NCBI GenBank assembly: GCA_030695285.1 | Contig: JAUYTF010000087.1 | Span: 1 to 5,290 of the forward strand | Direction: 5' to 3' | Source of the DNA: Eubacteriales bacterium | GTDB taxonomy: Bacteria > Bacillota > Clostridia > Christensenellales > CAG-138 | DNA length: 5,290 nt | Shown here: piece after piece, positions 1-5,290 of the stretch | How positions within the stretch are numbered: the stretch's first letter is position 1 | Layout of the letters: the number at the start of each line of letters is the position of its first letter | Made by a program: the position numbers and the translations under genes | Notes under the pieces: model-generated | What the model saw: the letters and a program-made list of their open reading frames with translations, nothing else | Told to the model about the DNA's origin: nothing | Databases searched by the model: none

Positions 1-185
1 GTTCCGGTGCCTGCGCGTGTGAGCATCTCGATCATTAAGCAGTTACCATAGTGCCGATGCCTGCGCGTGTGAGCAACTCGAACACTAAGCAGTTACCATA
101 GTTCCGATGCCTGCGCGTGTGAGCATCTCGATCATTAAGCAGTTACCATAGTGCCGATGCCTGCGCGTGTGAGCATCTCGATCAT
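1..185 (-). other. Chain of stop-start coupled 16-residue mini-ORFs
   Basis: Each array copy after argB can be read as an ORF whose start shares one base with the preceding stop. The first runs 185-135 (MIEMLTRAGIGTMVTA, stop TAA) and opens at the argB stop as TAATG. The second runs 135-85 with the same peptide and stop TAG. The third runs 85-35 and opens with GTG in a TAGTG overlap (fM-FELLTRAGIGTMVTA, stop TAA). A fourth, from 35, is cut by the edge (MIEMLTRAGTGT). Seventeen codons minus one shared base equals the 50-bp period. I see no good ribosome site before any of them, so translation would depend on reinitiation by ribosomes finishing the previous frame. The frames are seen; expression is unproven and may not occur. 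Confidence 0.3.
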
Positions 186-234
186 TAAGCAGTCACCATA
201 GTGCCGATGCCCTCGTGGGTGAGCATCTCGATCA
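1..234 (-). repeat. 50-bp tandem array derived from the argB 3' end
   Basis: The unit has a period of exactly 50 bp with no insertions or deletions. In gene orientation the copies are 234-185 (the true argB end), 184-135, 134-85, 84-35 and 34-1 (cut by the window edge). The four extra copies differ from the gene at four shared sites (partners of 212, 213, 216 and 218) and the three that reach position 194's partner differ there too. Among themselves they differ at only a few positions (3, 7, 76, 82, 85, 103). Because GIGTMV is a conserved ArgB motif, the gene is the likely source. Copies alternate at one site (t at 3 and 103; g at 53 and 153), suggesting that part of the array grew by a 100-bp, two-unit step. 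There are no unique spacers, so this is not a CRISPR. The array may continue to the left. Confidence 0.95.
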
Positions 235-1039
235 GGATTGCGTGCGGCACGCGCCCGTCGATGATAAACGCGCGCTTGGCGCCCTTTTCCACCGCGTGGA
301 CGCAGCACTCGAGCTTGGGTATCATGCCGCCTGTGATCACGCCGCTCTCCTGTAGCTTCGGGATATCCTCAAGGGACAGCCGGGGAATCAGGCTTTGCGC
401 GTCGGCGGCGTCGGTAAGCACGCCCACCGTGTCCGTCATGTTGATGAGGCTCTCCGCCTCCAGCGCGCCCGCAATATAGGCCGCGGCGGTGTCCGCGTTG
501 ATGTTGTAGATGTTGCCCTGCTTGTCGCAGCCGATGGTGGAGACGACCGGGATATAACCCTTTTCGAGCAGATCCCTGATCGGTTCGGGATGGATGGCGA
601 CGATCTCGCCCACGTAGCCCAGCGCTTCGTCCAGCATCTTTGCCTCGATGAGGTGCCCGTCCATGCCGCTGATGCCAACGGCTCTGCCGCCGACGTTTTG
701 TATCAGGTTCACGAGCCCCTTGTTGACCTTGCCCGCGAGCACCATCTGCGCGACCTCGACCGTCTCCTTGTCGGTGACGCGAAGGCCGCCGACGAACACG
801 CTCTCTTTGCCGAGTTTTTTAAGCGTGGCGCTGATTTCTGGCCCACCGCCATGCACGAGCACGATCTTTACGCCCACGAGGGTTAGTAGCACCACGTCGC
901 CCATGACCGCTTTTTTGAGCGCGTCGTCCTCCATGGCGCTGCCGCCGTATTTCACCACGACGGTCTTGCCATAGTAATTCTGAATATAGGGTAGCGCCTG
1001 AATGAGAACTTCGGCGCGCGTTGATATTTCGATGCTCAT
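185..1039 (-). CDS. argB: Acetylglutamate kinase (arginine-sensitive type)
   Basis: A complete protein of 284 residues of the amino-acid kinase family. It phosphorylates N-acetylglutamate with ATP and is normally the feedback-controlled step when ArgJ recycles acetyl groups. Motifs: VVKYGGSAM with Lys30, LVHGGGPEI (61-69), GGLRVTD with Arg87, YNINADTAAAYIAGAL (178-193), the MTD loop with Asp203, and GGMIPKLE with Lys242. About 29 residues precede the YGGSAM loop, including RAEVLIQALPYIQNYYGK, the N-terminal helix region found in hexameric arginine-inhibited enzymes. The C terminus HAILIEMLTHEGIGTMVTA matches the conserved tail that helps form the arginine site in such enzymes. The start at 1039 is fixed by a ribosome site and by the ATGA overlap with the upstream mini-ORF. 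The last 50 bases, encoding LIEMLTHEGIGTMVTA and the stop, are also the first unit of a tandem array continuing downstream. Family certain; arginine sensitivity inferred. Confidence 0.97.
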   Translation of the reverse strand: MSIEISTRAEVLIQALPYIQNYYGKTVVVKYGGSAMEDDALKKAVMGDVVLLTLVGVKIVLVHGGGPEISATLKKLGKESVFVGGLRVTDKETVEVAQMVLAGKVNKGLVNLIQNVGGRAVGISGMDGHLIEAKMLDEALGYVGEIVAIHPEPIRDLLEKGYIPVVSTIGCDKQGNIYNINADTAAAYIAGALEAESLINMTDTVGVLTDAADAQSLIPRLSLEDIPKLQESGVITGGMIPKLECCVHAVEKGAKRAFIIDGRVPHAILIEMLTHEGIGTMVTA

Positions 1040-1092
1040 GTGCGGTAATCTCCGTTGGTCTTCACGTAGTCATTTAGAATTTCGATGCTCAT
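1036..1092 (-). CDS. Chimeric 18-residue mini-ORF between argJ and argB
   Basis: The ATG at 1092-1090 overlaps the argJ stop (ATGA) and opens the frame MSIEILNDYVKTNGDYRT, which ends at a TGA (1038-1036) overlapping the argB start (again ATGA). Its first five residues copy the ArgB N terminus and its last eleven copy the ArgJ C terminus with Ile changed to Thr (ATC to ACC). It has its own ribosome site (GGAG at 1103-1106, 10 bases from the ATG), identical to the one serving argB. Ribosomes leaving argJ should translate it and then hand over to argB. It is most simply a by-product of the duplication. Translation is plausible because coupling is intact on both sides, but a function for the peptide is not supported. 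Confidence 0.4.
   Translation of the reverse strand: MSIEILNDYVKTNGDYRT
1050..1053 (-). promoter_or_regulatory. argB ribosome binding site (proximal copy of two)
   Basis: GGAG, in the context AACGGAGATTACC, lies 10 bases before the argB ATG (1039-1037). The same site occurs at 1103-1106 in the other copy, where it serves only the mini-ORF. This doubling decides which ATG makes ArgB: only the one at 1039 opens the full frame, because the one at 1092 stops after 18 codons. Confidence 0.6.
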
Positions 1093-2348
1093 GTGCGGTA
1101 ATCTCCGTTGATCTTCACGTAGTCGTAAGTTAAATCGCAGCCGTATGCGGTGGCGGAGGCGTTGCCGTCTCCAAGGGTGATGTCGATCGTGATTTCGCTC
1201 TTAGAGAGCACAGCTTTGGCAAGCACTTCCGAGAAATCCACGCCCATACCGTTCTGGCAGACGGTGATCTGCCCAGCAAGGGAGGAGAACGACACGCCGA
1301 CCTGATTGATGTCCGTCGGCACACCCGCATAGCCCAGCGCGCAGAGCACGCGCCCCCAGTTTGCGTCCGCGCCGAACATGGCGCATTTCACCAGCGGGGA
1401 ATTGATGACGGATTTTGCGAGTTTTATGGCGGCTGCTTTATCGCTGGCCCCCGTGAGATTGCAGATGATCAGCTTGGTTGCGCCCTCGCCGTCGGCGGCG
1501 ATGGTGCGCGAAAGATACTGCGTGACCGCAGACAGTGCGACGCAAAACGCCTCGTAGTCCGCGCCCGTTTCGGTAATCATCTCGTTGCCCGCCATGCCGT
1601 TAGCGAGTATCGTGACCATGTCGTTGGTGGAGGTGTCTCCGTCCACGCTGACCATGTTGAAGCTATCGAGAGTGTCCGCGCTCAGCGCCTGTTGCAGCAT
1701 CGCGGGCGAAATATTCGCGTCTGTCGTGATGAAGCCCAGCATGGTCGCCATGTTTGGCTGAATCATGCCGCTGCCCTTGGCGATGCCGCCGATGCGGCAT
1801 GGTTTGCCGCCGAGGGTGAACGCAAACGCGATCTCTTTTTTCGCAAGGTCGGTGGTCATGATGGCTTGGGCAGCGGCGTTGCTCTCGTCCCCCAGCGCCG
1901 CGATGAGTGGCGTGATGCCGCTTGCGATTGGCTCGATGTCCAGCGTTTTTCCGATCACGCCCGTGGAGGCAACCACGATGTCGCTTGCGGGAATCTTGAG
2001 CGCCTGACCTAACAGGTCGCACATCTGCGTTGCGATCTCCACGCCGTTTGCGTTGCAGGTGTTGGCGTTGCCGCTGTTGCAGATGATGGCGGAGGCGTAG
2101 CCATCGGCCACGTTTGCTTTCGTCACCACGATCGGCGCGCCCTGCACAAGGTTTTGCGTATAGACGCAGGCGCAGGCGGCTTTTGTTTCGCTGTAGATCA
2201 GCGCGAGGTCTTTTTTGCTCTTGTTTTTGCGGATGCCGCAGAAGACTCCCGCGGCGGTATATCCTTTCGCGGCACAAACGCCGCCTGAAATTTCTACCAG
2301 TTTGCTATTTTGATTCGCAGCGCAAATGCTGCCGTCGATTTGTTTCAT
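1089..2348 (-). CDS. argJ: Glutamate N-acetyltransferase / amino-acid acetyltransferase (ornithine acetyltransferase)
   Basis: A complete precursor of 419 residues. ArgJ moves the acetyl group from N-acetylornithine to glutamate; bifunctional members also acetylate glutamate from acetyl-CoA, which would make a separate ArgA unnecessary. Which type this is cannot be proved from sequence. Members of this Ntn-hydrolase-like family self-cleave into two chains. The cleavage motif KGSGMIQPNMATMLGF is at 191-206, with the cut predicted between Ala201 and Thr202 and Thr202 as nucleophile. The oxyanion-hole pair Thr129-Gly130 is in ASTGVIGK (127-134). Other family landmarks are NSGNANTC (91-98), STNDMV (240-245), ADGEGATK (285-292) and the C-terminal INGDYRT. 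The stop TGA lies inside a duplicated segment: it overlaps an ATG (1092-1090) that opens a mini-ORF, where an unduplicated operon would have argB itself. The last 11 codons and the stop therefore occur twice. Confidence 0.97.
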   Translation of the reverse strand: MKQIDGSICAANQNSKLVEISGGVCAAKGYTAAGVFCGIRKNKSKKDLALIYSETKAACACVYTQNLVQGAPIVVTKANVADGYASAIICNSGNANTCNANGVEIATQMCDLLGQALKIPASDIVVASTGVIGKTLDIEPIASGITPLIAALGDESNAAAQAIMTTDLAKKEIAFAFTLGGKPCRIGGIAKGSGMIQPNMATMLGFITTDANISPAMLQQALSADTLDSFNMVSVDGDTSTNDMVTILANGMAGNEMITETGADYEAFCVALSAVTQYLSRTIAADGEGATKLIICNLTGASDKAAAIKLAKSVINSPLVKCAMFGADANWGRVLCALGYAGVPTDINQVGVSFSSLAGQITVCQNGMGVDFSEVLAKAVLSKSEITIDITLGDGNASATAYGCDLTYDYVKINGDYRT

Positions 2349-2357
2349 TCCGGTTCG

Positions 2358-2364
2358 CCCTTTC
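2358..2364 (-). promoter_or_regulatory. argJ ribosome binding site
   Basis: GAAAGGG on the transcribed strand lies 9 bases before the ATG at 2348-2346, in the 44-base argC-argJ gap. It supports the chosen start, since no other Met codon precedes the conserved SGGVCAAKGY segment except this one. Confidence 0.6.
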
Positions 2365-2392
2365 GAATGGTTGCTTCGCTCAGAAACTGCTT

Positions 2393-3331
2393 CTATTTAC
2401 CCAACGTCAGCCCCGCGTAGGGGTCGGCGCCGGTGAGGATGTTCATGAGCTGAATCGCGGCGCCGCTGGCGCCCTTGCCGAGGTTGTCAAAGCGGGCGAG
2501 CAGCGTGATTCGCTCCTCATTTCCCGCGACACTGATGTCCATACCGTCGAGATCCTTGAGCTTGCCGCTGGCGAGATACCCGTGCTCGTCCATCGCTTCG
2601 CAATAGCGCACCATGGGTTTCGTGTATCGCGCGCGGTAGAGGTCTCGAATGTCCTTTGCGCCGTAGCCATCTTTGAGCTGCTCGCGAAACACCGATAGGA
2701 TCGTGAGCATGCCGTTGAAGTAGTCCGCCACGACGGGGAAAAACGCGGGAGCGGTAGCAAGGCCGCTGTAGTGCTGCATCTCCTTTAGGTGTTTGTGCTG
2801 CTGCCCCAATGCATAGAGACGCGGGGATTTCAAGAGTACGTCGCGGTAGTCCGACTCATATTGCGCGATCATCTTGTGTCCGCCGCCGCTGTAACCCGTG
2901 AGTGAGGTGCAGCAAAGCAGGGCGTCCTTCTTTAAGATGCCCGCCGCGAGAAGCGGCGCGGTCAGCGCGAGAAACCCGCTCGCGTGGCAACCGGGCACGC
3001 TCACGCGGGTCGCTCCGTTTAGCTGCTCCCATCCGCCGTCCCAGGCTTCCGGCAGGCCGTAGACCCAACCATCTGAAATGCGGTGCGCGGTGGAGGGGTC
3101 GATGATGCGCACATGCGGCTCGGTTACCATTTCGCAGGCTTCGATGGCCGCATCCTCCGGCAGGCAGAGAATCGCCACATCGCAGCTGTTGAGCAGCTCC
3201 TTTCGCAAAGCGGGATTCTTGCGTTCCCGCTCCGGCAGGGTGAGCATGGTCAAATCCGCGCGCTGGGACAGGCGGTCGTAAATCCGCAATCCCGTGGTGC
3301 CTTCTTTGCCGTCGATAAAAACCTTTGTCAT
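2393..3331 (-). CDS. argC: N-acetyl-gamma-glutamyl-phosphate reductase, type 2
   Basis: A complete protein of 312 residues. It reduces N-acetylglutamyl phosphate to N-acetylglutamate semialdehyde with NADPH, the step after ArgB. The opening KVFIDGKEGTTGLRIYDRL contains the nucleotide-binding glycine-rich loop (residues 8-14) in the form typical of the shorter type 2 ArgC, rather than the roughly 345-residue type 1 enzyme. The catalytic Cys is Cys115 in VPGCHASGF. A His-containing motif GQQHKHLKE lies at about 176-184, and DNLGKGASGAAIQ at 282-294 is the conserved C-terminal helix motif. The start ATG overlaps the argH stop by 4 bases (ATGA); a GGGAG at 3343-3347, 11 bases upstream inside argH, is a weak ribosome site, so coupling to argH is likely. 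The stop TAA is followed by a 44-base gap to argJ. Nothing suggests damage or transfer. Confidence 0.97.
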   Translation of the reverse strand: MTKVFIDGKEGTTGLRIYDRLSQRADLTMLTLPERERKNPALRKELLNSCDVAILCLPEDAAIEACEMVTEPHVRIIDPSTAHRISDGWVYGLPEAWDGGWEQLNGATRVSVPGCHASGFLALTAPLLAAGILKKDALLCCTSLTGYSGGGHKMIAQYESDYRDVLLKSPRLYALGQQHKHLKEMQHYSGLATAPAFFPVVADYFNGMLTILSVFREQLKDGYGAKDIRDLYRARYTKPMVRYCEAMDEHGYLASGKLKDLDGMDISVAGNEERITLLARFDNLGKGASGAAIQLMNILTGADPYAGLTLGK

Positions 3332-4704
3332 ATTAATATCGTCTCCCGAATCATCTGTATCTGCGCTTTGACTGACTCCGGCGAGGTGCCTCCCTCGGAG
3401 ATACGGCTCTTCACGCAGGTGTCGAGGCTGACCGCCTCGTAAATGTCGTCTGTAAAGAGTTCGCTCATTGCCTGATAGTCGCTAAGCTGCAGGGTTTCGA
3501 GCGTCTGATGGGTTGAGATGCAGTGGGCCACGAGCTGGCTGGTGATCTTGTAGGCTGTGCGAAACGACATGCCTTTTTTGACCAGATAGTCCGCCGCGTC
3601 CGTGGCGTTGATGAATCCTTCCGCCGCTGCTTTTCGCATGTTCTCTGGCTTAACGGTCATGGTTGCGATCATCGGCGCGAAGACCGCAAGACACATCTTC
3701 GCGGTGTCGATCGCGTCGAAGATTGCCTCCTTGTCCTCCTGCAAATCCTTGTTGTAGGCAAGAGGCAGCCCCTTCATCATGGTCAAGAGCGCAATCAGGT
3801 CGCCAAACACGCGCCCGGTCTTGCCGCGCACCAGCTCCGCCATATCCGAGTTCTTCTTCTGCGGCATGATGGAGCTTCCCGTGGAAAACGCGTCCGCCAG
3901 CTCGACAAACCGGAACTCCCAGCTCGTCCAGAGAATGATCTCCTCCGAAAAGCGGGAAAGATGCGTCATGAGTATGCTGATGGCGCTGGCGAGTTCCACG
4001 CAAAAGTCCCGATCCGCCACCGCGTCCACCGAGTTGGGCGTTGCCGCGGCAAAGCCGAGCGCATTTGCGGTCATGCCACGGTCGATGGGGTAGGTGGTTC
4101 CCGCAAATGCGCATGCGCCGAGCGGGCAGAGGTTCATGTTCTCCGCCGCGTTGTTGAGACGAGAAATGTCCCGCGAGAGCATGAAGGCGTACGCCAAGAT
4201 CCAGTGCCCGAAGGTCACGGGCTGCGCGCGCTGTAGGTGGGTGTAGCCAGGCATAACCGTGCTTGTATGCTGCTCGGCTACGTCCGCAATCGCCGCGATC
4301 AACGTTTTCGTGATGCTGACCAGCTCGACGATCTCTTTTTTGAGCGTGAGCCGGAGGTCGAGCGCGACCTGATCGTTGCGGCTGCGCGCGGTGTGCAGCT
4401 TTTTGCCGTCGTCGCCGATGCGGCGGGTGAGCTCGAATTCAACAAACGAATGGATGTCCTCTGCGAGCGGATCAATCTTGATCAAGCCGCACTTGAGGTC
4501 GCTGAGGATGCCCTCAAGCCCCGCGAGGATGTTGTCCACGCTCTCCTGCGGGAGGATGCCGACGCTGCCTAGCATGGCGGCGTGCGCCATAGAGCCTGTG
4601 ATATCCTCCTCCGCCATACGCGCGTCGAACGCGATGGAGCGGTTGAATGCGTCCGCCAGCGCTGCGTTTGCGCCTGTTGTTCTGCCCGCCCAGAGTTTTT
4701 CCAT
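3328..4704 (-). CDS. argH: Argininosuccinate lyase
   Basis: A complete protein of 458 residues, the usual length for the family. It splits argininosuccinate into arginine and fumarate, the last step of the pathway, as a cytoplasmic homotetramer of the fumarase/aspartase superfamily. Visible motifs in order: MEKLWAGR at the N terminus, ARSRNDQV at about 106-113, MPGYTHLQRAQP at about 151-162 with His156 as the likely active-site His, FVELADAFSTGSS at about 266-278, and the signature GSSIMPQKKNSD at 276-287 with the catalytic Ser at 277/278. The signature normally ends NPD; here Pro is replaced by Ser. All catalytic-loop residues I can identify are otherwise present. The start is supported by a strong ribosome site 7 bases upstream. 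The stop TGA overlaps the argC start as ATGA, so argC is probably translationally coupled. Identification is certain at family level. Confidence 0.98.
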   Translation of the reverse strand: MEKLWAGRTTGANAALADAFNRSIAFDARMAEEDITGSMAHAAMLGSVGILPQESVDNILAGLEGILSDLKCGLIKIDPLAEDIHSFVEFELTRRIGDDGKKLHTARSRNDQVALDLRLTLKKEIVELVSITKTLIAAIADVAEQHTSTVMPGYTHLQRAQPVTFGHWILAYAFMLSRDISRLNNAAENMNLCPLGACAFAGTTYPIDRGMTANALGFAAATPNSVDAVADRDFCVELASAISILMTHLSRFSEEIILWTSWEFRFVELADAFSTGSSIMPQKKNSDMAELVRGKTGRVFGDLIALLTMMKGLPLAYNKDLQEDKEAIFDAIDTAKMCLAVFAPMIATMTVKPENMRKAAAEGFINATDAADYLVKKGMSFRTAYKITSQLVAHCISTHQTLETLQLSDYQAMSELFTDDIYEAVSLDTCVKSRISEGGTSPESVKAQIQMIRETILI

Positions 4705-4711
4705 GGTTGTT

Positions 4712-4719
4712 TCACCCTC
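4712..4719 (-). promoter_or_regulatory. argH ribosome binding site
   Basis: On the transcribed strand GAGGGTGA lies 7 bases before the ATG at 4704-4702. It matches the anti-Shine-Dalgarno sequence well and supports this start for argH, which then begins with the family-typical MEKLWAGR. It also indicates that argH initiates independently and is not coupled to the distant argG stop. Confidence 0.75.
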
Positions 4720-4769
4720 GTTTGCTGCGCTTGCTTCCCTGCTGTAGGTGGAAGCGTATTTTGGGAACG

Positions 4770-4792
4770 AGCGCCCGCTTTCGGCGGGCGCT
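4770..4792 (-). promoter_or_regulatory. Intercistronic GC-rich hairpin between argG and argH
   Basis: A perfect 9-bp inverted repeat (AGCGCCCGC paired with GCGGGCGCT on the transcribed strand) encloses the 5-base loop CGAAA. The transcript continues TCGTTCCC, which is not a proper U-tract, so an efficient intrinsic terminator is doubtful. It may be a leaky terminator, or a stem that protects the argG mRNA end and sets argG apart from the downstream genes. The stem is seen; its role is inferred. Confidence 0.45.
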
Positions 4793-4837
4793 GCGCGTTT
4801 GCTCGTCTGTTGGGTTCTTGCTTAATCTTCTCCTGTT

Positions 4838-5290
4838 TTATTTAAACAGGTCGGACAGGATCGACTTTTTCTTGTTCTTCTCCTGCACCATGGCGCTGAC
4901 CTTGGTGGGCAGGCCGTAGAGGTTGATGAAGCCTTCCGCATCCTTCTGATTATAGTCGCTCTCGCCGAAGGTGGCGATGGCTTCCGAATAGAGGCTGTAG
5001 GGGCTCTCGATGCCGGCCTTGATGATGTTGCCCTTGTAGAGCTTGAGCTTCACCGTGCCGGTTACGTTTTCCTGCGTCTTGTCGACAAACGCCGCGAGCG
5101 CCTCGCGCAGCGGGGAGAACCAGAGGCCGTTGTAGACGAGCTCGGCATAGGTGATGGCGAGCTCCGCCTTCTTATGCGCGGTCATCTTGTCCAGCGTGAT
5201 GGTCTCCAGCGCCTCGTGCGCCTTATAGAGGATCGTGCCGCCGGGGGTTTCATACACGCCGCGGCATTTGATGCCGACGAGGCGGTTTTC
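4838..5290 (-). CDS. argG: Argininosuccinate synthase, C-terminal part (5' end outside window)
   Basis: The frame is open to the right edge and gives the last 150 residues of a protein normally about 400 long, so roughly 250 N-terminal residues are missing. ArgG joins citrulline and aspartate using ATP to give argininosuccinate, the penultimate step of arginine synthesis in the cytoplasm. The visible part starts [18 protein letters not shown], the conserved C-terminal segment of the family, followed by [11 protein letters not shown], a region with [16 protein letters not shown], and a [11 protein letters not shown] segment. It ends with [12 protein letters not shown] and a lysine-rich tail. 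A GTG at 5255-5257 is internal Val, not a start, because conserved family sequence continues upstream of it. The stop is TAA. It is the first gene seen of a run reading into argH, 133 bases downstream. The identification is firm; only the missing 5' part is unknown. Confidence 0.96.
   Translation of the reverse strand, partial: ENRLVGIKCRGVYETPGGTILYKAHEALETITLDKMTAHKKAELAITYAELVYNGLWFSPLREALAAFVDKTQENVTGTVKLKLYKGNIIKAGIESPYSLYSEAIATFGESDYNQKDAEGFINLYGLPTKVSAMVQEKNKKKSILSDLFK

Larger units (their letters stand above)
1026..1124 (-). repeat. Tandem duplication of the argJ/argB junction (46 bp, period 53)
   Basis: Positions 1026-1071 and 1079-1124 are direct repeats of 46 bp with a single difference (1058 g, 1111 a), separated by 7 bases (1072-1078). 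On the transcribed strand each copy contains the last argJ codons (DYVK-NGDYRT), the GGAG ribosome site, the argJ stop TGA, the argB start in an ATGA overlap, and the first codons of argB (MSIEI). Before duplication argJ and argB must have overlapped by 4 bases, as argH and argC still do. The near identity points to a recent event or to continuing homogenisation. Confidence 0.93.
4705..4837 (-). other. argG-argH intercistronic spacer
   Basis: This 133-base gap is the longest spacer between genes in the window; the other junctions are overlapping or under 50 bases. It contains a GC-rich inverted repeat (4770-4792) and, at its argH end, the argH ribosome binding site. I see no convincing -35/-10 pair and no ARG-box-like AT-rich palindrome, so argH is probably transcribed from the argG promoter. 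No small ORF with a credible start was found. Confidence 0.6.

Noticed and set aside
1..200. CRISPR array
   Set aside because: The whole 50-bp unit repeats with no unique spacers, and the unit is the argB coding end.
1..200. Dispersed palindromic repeat (REP/MITE type) or conserved RNA hairpins in each unit
   Set aside because: Each unit can form only a 5-bp GATGC/GCATC stem with a 12-base loop, and changes in two copies (position 76 and position 7) break it. There are no terminal inverted repeats.
395..886. Long open frames on the plus strand, also at 2114-2698, 3523-4236 and 4237-4572
   Set aside because: They lie antisense to clear arg genes, have arginine/histidine-rich compositions typical of reading GC-rich genes backwards, and match no family I recognise.
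185..1039. Frameshifted or extended argB with the array as degraded coding sequence
   Set aside because: ArgB has its full family length and ends just after the conserved GIGTMV motif. The array is a copy of its end, and in the argB frame TAA is followed at once by TGA.
1026..1092. Alternative upstream start for argB at 1092
   Set aside because: The frame from that ATG stops at 1036 after 18 codons and is in a different frame from the rest of argB, so it cannot give ArgB.
4770..4792. Classical rho-independent terminator after argG
   Set aside because: The stem is strong, but on the transcribed strand it is followed by TCGTTCCC and not a run of T, so it is listed only as a hairpin of uncertain role.
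4705..4837. Arginine-related T-box, riboswitch or ARG box before argH
   Set aside because: No T-box sequence, no AT-rich ARG-box palindrome and no promoter pair could be found by eye in the spacer.

Overview
The window carries most of an arginine-biosynthesis operon, entirely on the minus strand. In transcription order it reads argG (3' end only, from the right edge), argH, argC, argJ, argB. All five products are confidently recognised from family motifs. GC-rich DNA, strong purine-rich ribosome sites, ATGA gene overlaps, a bifunctional-type ArgJ and a type 2 ArgC suggest a GC-rich anaerobic Firmicute of the Clostridia. That assignment is an inference from protein style; no rRNA or other marker is present.

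Layout from right to left: the argG 3' end (5290-4838); a 133-base spacer with a GC-rich hairpin and the argH ribosome site; argH (4704-3328); argC, overlapping argH by 4 bases (3331-2393); a 44-base gap with the argJ ribosome site; argJ (2348-1089); a 49-base gap created by a tandem duplication of the argJ/argB junction; argB (1039-185); then a 50-bp tandem array that starts inside the argB 3' end and runs off the left edge. No operon promoter, ARG box or T-box is visible, so the main control region should lie upstream of argG, outside the window.

The enzymes fit together. ArgJ both makes and recycles the acetyl group. ArgB phosphorylates N-acetylglutamate, ArgC reduces it, and ArgG and ArgH convert citrulline to arginine. 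ArgD, ArgF and carbamoyl-phosphate synthase are not in the window and may follow argB. ArgB has the N-terminal helix region typical of arginine-inhibited kinases, so it is the likely feedback point.

The unusual part is the DNA on both sides of argB. Upstream, a 46-bp segment spanning the argJ stop, the argB ribosome site and the argB start is duplicated with a 53-bp period. This creates an 18-codon chimeric mini-ORF joined to argJ and to argB by ATGA overlaps. Downstream, the last 50 bases of argB are repeated at least 3.7 more times with a 50-bp period. Each extra copy reads as a 16-codon mini-ORF whose start shares one base with the previous stop (TAATG or TAGTG). Both periods equal 2 modulo 3, the value needed to keep these stop-start couplings. 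The structures are plain in the sequence; any function, such as a translational relay or a reservoir of variant ArgB tails, is hypothesis.
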